Origin: Akanthomyces muscarius
Taxonomy: Eukaryota > Ascomycota > Sordariomycetes > Hypocreales > Cordycipitaceae
NCBI RefSeq assembly: GCF_028009165.1
Contig: NC_079243.1
Location: 4,278,001 to 4,342,000, forward strand
Direction: 5' to 3'
Length of the DNA stretch: 64,000 nt
Each line of letters starts with the position of its first letter. Position 1 is the first letter of the stretch. The notes beneath the pieces were generated by a model, which ran no database searches, had not been told where the DNA came from, and was given only the letters and a program-made list of their open reading frames with translations. Positions 33,900-44,181 of the stretch are shown here, piece after piece. A program made the position numbers and the translations under genes.

Positions 33900-36800
33900 A
33901 GATAATTATTCTAAGAGTATATAAGCTTTATAGTTACCTTATAAACGCACTTTTAGGTGTATATAGAAGACTATATAGATGACCTTAATAGGGTAATATA
34001 TATAGTATAGTGTCTATAAGGAGAGGCGTAGATATAATAGGCCTATTACTTTATTATAACTTTATAGGGAACTTATAAGGGAGTTACTTAGGAAGACTTT
34101 AATATCTAGTATAAAGAAGAACTAAGGGATAAAAACGTTAAGGTATAGTAAGTAACCTATAACCTCTTAAGGTATAAATATAACACTAATAAGCTAGTAA
34201 GGAAGTATCTATATTAAATAAAGAACGCTATAATAGAGCTACTAGATCTTCTACCTCTTAGCTTCTAAATTATAATAGCTCTAAAAGGACTTAGTTATAG
34301 GCTCTAAATAGTAATAAGTAGTAATAGTAATCCTATAATATAGAAGGAGCTAAAGTCCTATATAGAGAATACTAAAAGAGTAGTAAGTATAATCTTATAA
34401 GCTAAGATAATCCTAAGGCCTTAACCTACTATATTAGATAAAAATAAGCTATAAAGTAACTAGAATACTATAAATATATTATATATTAGTAAGGACTTCT
34501 CTATAAGATGTTTTAAATATAAGGGTAACTACTTATAAAGAAACTACTTTATAGATAATTATACTATCTATAAAAAAGGAAATTATACTACTAATAAGTA
34601 TAAGGATTAGCTAAAAATTATTAGGGTAAAGTAGATAGCTTAGAGTAAAGATATAGTAATATACCTAAATAATAGCCTAATTAAGAACTACTAGATAAAA
34701 GAGATATAATAAGATAAGGTCTACTATTAAATCTACCTTTAATATAAGGTTATAGTAAAGGTATAAATAAGATATAATTAGGAAGAAGTAATAGTAATAA
34801 TTAATATAAAGAGTAATCTAAATATTATTAATAAGTGTATAGTAGAAAGATTAGAAGTCTATAGCTTCTTTAAACTAACTATACTAATATATCTTTTAAC
34901 TAAAAAAGGAGTCTAGGTAAATAAGGAAGTTACTAAAACGCTATAAGTTATAGATAACCTTAGATATAGAAAGGAGATATAAGTTCCTTTTTTAGTTATA
35001 ATATCCTTAAAGGACTTTATCCTTAGTTAGTAATAAATTAGAGAATAAAACGTTTTAATCTATAACAGCCTAGACTACTAGAACTATAGTATTAATATAA
35101 AAGATATTAAGATAGTATTAAACTTAAAAGGAGCTTAAAGGGCTATAAAGAACGCTAAATTTAGGATAATACTAGTAGTAAGCTAGCTAGACCTACTTAC
35201 TATAACTATAAAAGGAATATATATAAGGTTACTATAAGAATACTAGGAATTTATAGAGCTCTTCTTACCTAAAAAAGCTATAAAGTTACTACTATTATAT
35301 AGGCCTATATATACTATTAAACTAGAAGATAGTAAGACGCTACTATAAGGACCTATCTATCCCCTTATAATAAGAGAGCTATATAAGCTATATAACTTTA
35401 TTAATAAAGGGCTAAAATAAGGATAGATTAGAAGATCTACTAACTTAGTAGGAGCTCTTATCTTATTTATACTAAAAAAGGGGGGAAAACTCTACTTATA
35501 TATTAATTATTATAGCCTTAACTAAATTACTAAGAAAAATAGGGTATTACTACCCCTAATTATAGAAATAATTAATTAACTATAAGGCACTAAATTCTAT
35601 ACTAAACTAGATATAAAAGATATATATAGGCGGCTAAGAATCTATAAAGGTAATAAGTAGAAGATAGTATTTTACTATTAATTTAGACACTTTAAGTACT
35701 TAGTATTACTATTTAGGCTAACTAGAATGCCTATATTATTTTAAGAATATATTAATACTACCTTATATAAAGATATTAATTATATCTATATTATATACCT
35801 AAATGACATTTTAGTCTTTAGTAGGGACTTTATAGACTATTTATAGTATATTTACTAGGTCCTTATAAAGCTATATAAGACTAGACTATTTTTAAACTTA
35901 GAAAAGTATAAGTTTAATATAAATATAGTTAAATTTTTTAGCTTTATTATTAAACTAGGTAAAATTAAAATAGATCTAAAATATATTAAAAGAGTAATAA
36001 ACTAACTATAACTTACTACTATTAAAGAAATCTAAGTATTTATAGGGTTTATAAATTTCTATAGGCGATTTATTAAGAACTTTAGTAAGATTATAGTACC
36101 TCTAATAGAAAAAATAAAAGGAGGTATACTAGCGAAATTTATACTAAATATCTATAAATTATAGGCGTTCTAACACTTTAAGCTATTATTTAGGAAAGCA
36201 CCTATACTTATATAGTTTAATCTAAAAGCCTATATATATATAGAAATAAATATATTAGACTTTATAATTAGAGTAATACTATTATAATTATAAGGAACTT
36301 ACTAGTATCTTATAGTGTTTTTATTAAGGAAGTTATAAGGAGCTAAACTAAATTACTAAACACTAAATATAAAGATACTAGTAATTTTAGTAGTATTCTA
36401 CTAGTAAAGATACTACCTAGTCTACCTAATAGTAACTATTAATATTATTATAGACTACCTAAACTATAGCTATCTTATAGAGAAGAAGACACTATTATAT
36501 AGGTAAGTAATAGTAATAGATAAACTATCTCTATATAACTTTAGAATTATTTTTAGACTAGATAAGTATAACTTTATAGATATTTTATTATATTAAGTAG
36601 ACTATAAAATAAATATAAATAAGCTATATATAGAATAACTACTATTATAATTCTTAAACTGTTTTATATAAATAGAGAATAATAGGTATAATATAAAAAT
36701 TCGCTATACTAAGGTGAGCTAAAAGAGCACCTAAGTAGCTAAGAGTAATAAGTAGTTAGAAAACACACTATAAAGAAGTAGTAATAATATAAATAACACA

Positions 36801-38240
36801 CTAAGTGAGAAAACACTATAAGAGCAGCTATTAGTGGCCTAATAAGGAGATGTCTTTATTAAGCGAACTAGGAAAGCACTATATAATAATAGTAAGGAAG
36901 ACCTAAGAATCTAGGAAGTCTACTAGGCGGTAAATATAATAGGCCTTTTAGTAAATAGGGGGAGAATCTATATACTACTTAGAGAGAGGGTAGAGATCTT
37001 ATAACTATACTATAATAACCTTACTATAAGATACTAAAGAACTTACTAGATACTATATAAAGTAGTTATATCTTTCTTCTAGTAGGGAATAAGATATAAT
37101 ATTAATATATATATAAAACACTATTATATATATTAAATAATAAAACCTAGAATATATTAACCTTATAGCCTCCTTATACTATTACTGTTACTATCTTACC
37201 TATTTAAAGAAATATTAATAGACCTTATTACTAAATTACTAGAATAATAAGGGTAATATAGTAAATATAATATAATACTAGTAATAGTAGATAAGGCGAT
37301 ATAATATAATATCTATATTACTATAAATATATACCTATTTAATAATAGACTTATAGAAATCTTCTATAAGAAAATTATTATAGTATATAGAGCACCTAAA
37401 GGTATTATCTTAAACTAAGGTAGTATCTTTATATCTAGCTTTTAAAGAAGCTTCTACTACCTTATAGCGTATAAGCGGCGACTTAGTGTTATATTCTACC
37501 TATAAATAGACGGCCTAATAGAACGTATAAATTAGGTGCTAAAATACTACTTATATATATTTTATAACACTAAATAGACTAATTAGGTTAAAAAACTATC
37601 TATAATATAGTTTACTTATAATATAAGCTAGTAAGTAGTAATCTATAATATACCTATAAAGTTACTACTAGGCTATATGCCTACCTACCTTTTAGTACCT
37701 ACCCTAGATATAGGTAATATATAAGCTTAGGAATATATAAAAGAAATACTTATTATATATAAAAACACTATAAAATATATATAAGAAGCTAATAAGTAGT
37801 ATATAAGATACTATAATAATAAAAAGTAGCTTAAAGAATATAAGGTAGGAGACTAGGTATTACTATTAATAAAAAATCTAAAACTAATATAACTTACCTA
37901 TAAACTTATAGAGAAGTATATAGGACCTTTTTAGATTATCTTAGTGATTAGGATAGCTAAATAAGTATATAAACTAGACTTACTTTAAGGCTTAAGAATT
38001 TATAATATATTTAATATATCTAGCCTTAAACTATATAATCGCTATAAGAGTATAATACTAAATATATAAGCCCTATTTAAGAATAATAATAAGTATATAG
38101 TTAAAGAAATTATAAGGTATAAATATAATAGTAAATAAAGGCTCTTTAAAGTAAAATAAGAGGGCTATAATAATATAGAAAACTCCTAAGTTAAGTATAG
38201 TAACTTTATAGATCTAATACTACCTAAAAAGTATAAGCTA
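33900..38240 (+). pseudogene. gag-pol remnant (zinc knuckle, RT, integrase, chromodomain)
   Basis: Limits are approximate. Recognisable pieces: zinc knuckle at 34506-34547, where one cysteine remains and the other cysteine and histidine positions read Tyr; reverse transcriptase from about 35488, with the catalytic box at 35796-35807 now reading YLND (GAC to AAC change of the first aspartate); integrase zinc region near 37080-37140 with cysteines turned to tyrosine, then a catalytic-core start (EILIDLITKLLE); and a chromodomain at about 38090-38215, where the two tryptophan positions expected in the family read as stop codons. All of these are the G-to-A and C-to-T changes expected of RIP. The frame is riddled with TAA and TAG. 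No coding potential remains. Confidence 0.82.
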
Positions 38241-40068
38241 AAGCTATAGCCCTAACTATAAATTAAGTTTATAAAGTAAAAAAGATAAAAGAGAAATAAA
38301 AAAGAAGTAAGGAAAAATAGTAACTTTTATTAATAAATTTATTACTATAAATATACTATAAAGATAATTTAAGCTTAAATTAAGCTTATAGTACTAAAAC
38401 TCTACTTTTCTTAAAAACACTTTTACCTAAGAGCTAGTAATAACATAATAAAGGTATAACGCCTACTCCTCCTCCTCCTCCTTATTATCTTAACTAAAAT
38501 CTAGTAGGGCTAGTATTAGTAGGACCTTAATATTAAGATCTACCTATATATAAGTTAGCTTTAAAGACGCTATAAGAAAGTAGTAAACTTATAGCTATAG
38601 TGGTAATAATAACGCCCTAGTAGTGGGCTATTCTCGTGTAGAAAATCTATACGTATATAGTGGCGTTAATATAAGCGCCCCGGTCTATAGTAGTGTTAGT
38701 ATGGCGCTTTAGACCCTATAAGGTTATAACAACCTTATTAGTATAACCTAGCACCTTCTAAGCCTAGGTTAAAAGACCCTTAAGAATAAGGCCCTAGCGG
38801 CGAGTTAGTAATAAAGGTGAAGGGAGAAAAGAAACTACTTACTAAATCACTATAGTAATAAGTAGCTTAGAGTAAGTTAAAAACTCGCTACTCGCTTATA
38901 ATAAATATAATATAAGGTTTACTACTATCTTAGTAGTAAAAACACTTCTATAACTTATCTAGCTTATAGTTAGGTTATAAGGAACTAGTAGGGAAAAGGG
39001 TACTTACTATTAGTTTATAGATATTAATAAGGGGCACCCTTATTAATAAGCTGCCTAAAGTAGTAATAACACCTAGTATCCTAACTTTAATATAAGTTAG
39101 TAATAAAAATAATATAATAAGGAAGCACTTATAGGCTAATAATATATAGACCTTTCTTATTCTTACTTATATAAAGCTATATAGTACTAAATAGTAAGTT
39201 AGCTATAAACCTACTTTAAACTTATATAAACTTATATAAAAAGGAAGGGGGTTATAGTAGAAATAATAGACCTATAATAAGTTAGTAAGGACCTAATAAG
39301 GAAGTAATAAACCTATATAATAATTTCTTTTTAAAAAAAAAAAAGTTATTTAATTTTATATATAAATTAGCTATAACCTTACTAAACTAAATAATAAGTA
39401 AATATATAAAAAAAAAAAATAATAATAAGATAGCTAAACTTAGTAATCTATAAATTAAGTTAATAGTAAATAAGATAATAATATATAAAGTAAATATAAA
39501 GATAATACTAAAATATATAATTTAAGGTTATTAAAGGAAGAAAGAAAGAAAAAGTAAGAAATTAAGTTTTTAGTAGCTATTTATTATTATAAGAGCTTAT
39601 TAGGGCTAGTAAAGTAGCTAAGAAGGTAAGAATAAAGGTAAAAAGTAGCTAAACTTAAAAATAAAAAGGAAGTAATAATATAAAGGTAAGTTACTATATA
39701 TATATATAAAGTATATAGTAGAGGTATAGGCTAACACTATAATATAGGACGAATAGTATATAATATAAGAATAAAGTAAAGCTTATTATAAAGGAGACTA
39801 GAAGGCGTTAGAACTAAGTTAAATAAATAATAGGCTTGCTATAAAGAAGCTTTGACTCTATAATATATAAGTAGCGATATATAGGTAGTAATAACGTCGC
39901 TAAGAGAAAAGTGAATTATAAAGCGAACCCTAGCCCTATGACCGTATAAGAGGCGAACCTCTAAGATAAAAGCAGTATAGAGTGATAGCGTACTAGCTGT
40001 GTGTATATAGGGAAGTAGAAGGAGAGAAGGCTTCATACTAGGACGGCGTGTAAGAAGGAAGGGCAGCC

Positions 40069-40261
40069 TATTAGGGCACCCGTAGGGCATGTTAGTTAGT
40101 AGGAGGTTATAGGCAACTAGAGGTATTACGTACGAAGAAGCTACTATATAGCTGCGGGCTGCCGACGAGGGAGTAGCGAGGAGGCAGCGATAATTCCACC
40201 ATTATTCTAAAAACCCAAGGATCATCTAGTGACTGAAGCTCTTCGCCGACAGCACCTTATA
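40069..40261 (+). repeat. 3' LTR
   Basis: 193 bp, ungapped against the 5' LTR. It begins TATTAGGG, the RIP-altered form of TGTCAGGG. Its inner (left) part carries the mutated state, while its outer (right) part keeps the original bases, such as CTTCGCCGACAG. Confidence 0.9.
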
Positions 40262-40266
40262 ATTAC
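40262..40266. repeat. Target-site duplication, right copy (ATTAC)
   Basis: Identical to the five bases immediately before the 5' LTR. It marks the right end of the insertion. Confidence 0.88.
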
Positions 40267-40876
40267 TAAATAGTAGAAGATACAAGTTTAGTATAGCTCT
40301 CTTTGAAGTTTCGAATATCACAACACTATTACTTTCTAAAGATTTTCTTTATCGGAGACAGAGTTATCACTCGATTCAGTGATCCCTCACTCTACGCATA
40401 GCTCATTAAAGATCCTCTGAACAAGTTGAAGGGCATTTCCGTGGAGGCCACGAGGTGAAGGCTTTTTCTGAGTATAGTGCCGTTATATAGGCCTCACTCA
40501 AGGTTAGGTCAATCGGAATTCCGAAAGTCTACCTCCTCAGACGGATGGAGAGCGGAGCGCAGGAATTTGAAGGTGGGATTTACCACGGAGAATTGTAAAT
40601 ATAGGCGGATCCTGTATTACAAATGCGCCCACACGAGGCAGCGCCAATTTTGACGAAACCTAGAGCTTTTACTTTAGTAATTAGTATTTCATCAGTCTCG
40701 GACACGTAAAGAAGTTAATATACCTAAGCGACGCGTGGAAGAAGAAATTGCCCCCGCTACCTATTGCTGAAAACTAAAGTACACAAACCCAGTCTTTGTA
40801 GTTACAGCTGAAGACTAACACATACTAAATAGTACCACAAGAAACTGCCAACAAGGGATATCTACATTACTAAATC
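40267..40876. other. 3' flank of the retrotransposon
   Basis: About 600 bases of ordinary composition between the element and the methyltransferase stop. There is no sign of RIP spreading into it: CA and TG steps are frequent. No gene was recognised. Confidence 0.5.
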
Positions 40877-42070
40877 TCAGGAGTTGTGAGACGAATTTTC
40901 GGCGAGGGCTGTGTCGCCATGATTTCTGATGAATGGCGCCTTTGCCAGAGCGTCTGCCTGTGTCTGCCACACACCCTTGCCCATCTGCACCAAATCTGGA
41001 CCAAACTTCTCGAGCAAGACATTTACTCCATTCAGGTCATCTCGAAGCAACTCAGGGTACCCCTCATCCGTTCCAAAGGTGGCGACTTTCCATTTTTGCT
41101 TCCACTGCTCAATCGCGTCCAGGGCCGCAGGTTGCTGGCTCTGCACATTCGACGCAACCATGTAGAATGAGGACTTTCTGGTGTGTCCGCTCGTGGGCTT
41201 GAACAGCTGGACTTTTGAGAACTCTTGAAACTTGTGGACGAGGTTCGCTGTCTTGTATGAATCCAGCTTATGTAGTAGGATAATCATGGTCCCTCCCACC
41301 CGGAGGTGTTTCAGCCCTATTGCAAACTGTGTCGTGCTGAGCCATCGCGCTTCTCGATTTTCGCGATATTCTAGCCGCTTGTGCGTTCGGAGGACCTGCC
41401 CATCGCAAAGAACCAGGTCAAATACGCGAGTTGGCTCAAGCTGTCGCGGCAAAAAGTTTTCTGCGTCGGGGTGGCTTGTGGGAATCGTGTTCATGCCCAT
41501 GTCCTTTGCAAACATTGTGATGTCAGCATATCGTATCTGCACTTTCTCTTCCAAGACCTTTGACAACAAAATTTGTGCCCTCCATCGCTTGGCGGTAGTG
41601 TAAACGCTACTGCAGTAGACCCGTGGCATTTACTCAAGGCTGTGCTGAGAAATCCCCCAGGGGCCATGCACATGTCCAAAATCTTTGGAGCCTTGCCACG
41701 AGTGCGCCGAATTGCGAATGCGTCAGTGCTCAAATGCAGCTCTTCTCCAATTTTTCGCATCAGGTGGAAGAAAATTCGGGCTAGTTTGGAGTCCGCGTTG
41801 TCGGCGCTCTGCCGCTGATTTTGAAAGAATGTGTCTCCTGCAGGGTTGCTCCAGCCCTTGTAAGCCAGGGTGTTAGCAACGATACTTTGATGCAATCATC
41901 GAACTTACTTGTCTACGGAGTCCGGCTAGGCGATGGAGCTCCTCGCTCTCTCTATTTAAATATTCCCCCATGGCGACATTTATCTGGTGATGGATGCTTC
42001 GTATTTCATTGCTGATGTGCTGCTCAACCTGGCTCCGGTCGACCGGTGCTGTCTCATTGTCGGCATCCAT
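40877..42070 (-). CDS. FtsJ-like RNA methyltransferase-fold protein, interrupted by a frameshift
   Basis: The predicted protein has an SAM-dependent FtsJ/RrmJ-type fold: motif I KILDMCMAPGGFLSTAL, a later VFDLVLCDGQV strand and AIGLKHLRVGGTMIILLHK, as in fungal FtsJ-like proteins of unknown substrate. The first exon starts at 42070 (MDADNETAPVDRS) and ends at 41909; the intron 41857-41908 has a GTAAGT donor and a GCTAAC branch, and splices in phase to GWSNPAGDTFFQNQ. In exon two the frame breaks near 41565-41580. The upstream frame reads PPSDGGHK and then diverges; the conserved continuation ILLSKVLEEKVQIRY lies in another frame. One base lost or two gained would explain it. Apart from this the coding sequence to the stop looks intact. 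This could be a recent pseudogene or a sequence error. Confidence 0.78.
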
Positions 42071-43674
42071 TTCAAGTGCTTTATAACTGCTGATAAAATA
42101 GTTGATGAGATAACTTATGAATTAGCTGATGGATTGGCTGATGGGATGGTGGATTAAGGTGCCCGGGCTTCTATATAAATAAAAATATCATCAAACGTTG
42201 AACAGTGAAGTAGTCGTATCGAGGTTTGCTGTCCCACTTGCTGCCCAGCTAGAGAGTAACACGAACGCATGGAATATGACTGGACTACACGAACCAGTGC
42301 TATTGACTTGACATCTCAGGTTGCTTTATTTCCCGTGTATAAAGGTATTTGCGTGATTCACATGCGACGCCACTCAAATGTTTGTTGATGCAGTGCAGTC
42401 AATCACGCAGCCCGACATCCGCGAAAGCGGGCAGCAAGCAGGCCCTGTGGAATAGGAGTTGCGGAAGGTTGTTTCTACCAGAGGACGTTTCGCTTTGTTT
42501 CTACTTCTTCGGTCCGCCACCCTCATTGTACTCTAGAGACTATTCTACAAAATGATAGGTAGGTTTCTCTTCGAGTACTTCAGTATTTAAATACACTCAG
42601 TATCCAGCCCCGACCGCCCATATTTCTTTGCAGAACACAGCCTATTTCTGTGCACAGCTGTAACACCTTTTTATTCTATTCTCCTCCATCTAATCTACCT
42701 CTATCACTTTGTTGTCCTTGACTCTCCTTTATTTTCCTTTATTGCCATCATTTCCATTCTCTGCGTTTCGTGGTCACTCGAGACAGCTGTTCAGTGCTGC
42801 TTGCCAAATACACTTCCAACGCAACGACCTTTCGGATGCAATGTGTTCGCGAGAATATCGCAATTAATGATTGGGCTAAAATTGATGTGAATGAACTGAC
42901 TTTTTTTTGAAGCTCTAGCGCTCGCCAACGAGATGAGATGAGATTGTGGGAATCGCTTTCAACTGATTTCATTTACTTATATTACACCAGAGTAGGCTTA
43001 AAGCGTGCTTTCGACCTTTGTAAGGATGATGCGCGGCTCTCACGGAGAGCGACAGGTCGCGTCCGTAGTCTCACTGGGGCCGATGGAATTCTGTTCCTTG
43101 CACTATCATCGGACCGAAGCAGTCTTGCAGCAAGCAGTTTTCTGACTGTGCTGATAACTACCTGTTAGCAAGATGACGCTAGCACGGTGCGCCCGTGGTG
43201 GCAGCCGCGAACGCATCAGCTGGCAGCTTTTCGTGTCTTAGCCTTTCTTCGGGTAGCAGTGGAAGTTGTTCCGTCAGTGGCGTATATCGACTAACGCAAA
43301 GGAAATGTATGATTTGTTCCGGGCGTAATTGCAACTACTTGGGCTGCATACTATTCGCTGGAACAAATAAATGATGAGCAGTGGCTTAAGGAATTCGGCG
43401 GCCTCTCCTCTACTCCCCTGCTATTACGTAAGTATAAATTAAATTAATATATTTTTCTGAATCATTTCCTCTCCAGCGTTGTATTCTCTTTATTATTCCA
43501 AGAAGTGCCGAACATGTAGCTCTCTGAGGGACAAGTTGCCGAGGCAGCCTCAAATAATGGTAGTTTTGCGTATAGTTATTTATACTGTGACTGAACAGCG
43601 TCCTCCGTCACCACGGAGTTGTGATGCAGCAATCTTGACCACAGCACTTTGCCAGCATTGTGTCATTCTCCAAA
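42071..43674. other. Gene-poor region upstream of the methyltransferase
   Basis: 1.6 kb with no recognisable gene. AT-rich patches alternate with ordinary sequence. Short open frames on both strands carry no domain. The first part is presumably the methyltransferase promoter. Confidence 0.5.
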
Positions 43675-44181
43675 ATGTCTTTACTTGAACATCTACTTTT
43701 CACTTTCGCCATTCTGGCCCCAGCCATCAAGGCAGACGCCCCGTTGGTAATGCCCCTGGACCTAGATTCTGCATCACGCGCAAATCATATTTCCTAACTG
43801 TGACGGCGAATAGGCCACAATATATCATGATTTCGACCTCAAAGGGTTCGGTCAGCTCATTAATTCCGAGAATTGCATTCCTGTGGAAGCTCCTCTGTGA
43901 GTACCTAGTGTGAACGACGCTGGCACTAAGACGTGGTGCACTGATCACAGAATAGAAAGTTCCATATACGTTCCATCAAAATGTCACCCAACGTCGTTTG
44001 TGGATTTTACGAGTGAGTGATTCATGCTCGAGTCACCTACATTATCATGTAATAGAGAGCTGAAACCAGCCATGTAGCGACCTAAAGTGCGACTCCGGCC
44101 TTTACGACATTGACGGAACCGATATATACATTCTACCTTCACCTATGGCGCAAGCCATTCGATGTAGACTGCAGTAGCTCC
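43675..44181 (+). CDS. Possible small secreted cysteine-containing protein (uncertain, may be degenerate)
   Basis: No gene finder-sized frame exists here, but splice signals and phase suggest a multi-exon gene. Exon 1 (43675-43746) codes a signal-peptide-like MSLLEHLLFTFAILAPAIKA. Intron 43747-43813 has a CCTAAC branch and a TAG acceptor. Exon 2 (43814-43896) reads ATIYHDFDLKGFGQLI and ENCIPVEAPL. Intron 43897-43950 (GTGAGT donor) leads to exon 3, IESSIYVPSKCHPTSFVDF, ending at a GTGAGT donor near 44011. The downstream acceptor is unclear. A plausible last segment (CDSGLYDIDGTDIYILP) is in a phase I could not connect without a stop. The YxxxxxxGF/C-spaced pattern recalls beta-gamma-crystallin-like secreted proteins, but this is a guess. 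It may be a real effector-like gene or a broken one. Confidence 0.35.

Larger units (their letters stand above)
33339..40261 (+). mobile_element. Ty3/gypsy chromodomain LTR retrotransposon, heavily RIP-mutated
   Basis: This is a 6.9-kb element bounded by 193-bp direct LTRs and a 5-bp duplication. The interior is extremely rich in A, T and TA steps and almost without CA and TG, the hallmark of RIP. Remnants read in order on the plus strand: a gag zinc knuckle, protease/reverse transcriptase, RNase H, integrase and a chromodomain. That order (integrase after RT, chromodomain last) identifies the chromovirus branch of Ty3/gypsy. About 1.8 kb of largely unexplained sequence follows pol before the 3' LTR, with a purine run (AAGAAGGAAGGG) ending just before it, a fair polypurine-tract candidate. 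Stops occur in every frame, so this copy cannot be autonomous. It sits between the convergent ABC and methyltransferase genes. Confidence 0.93.
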
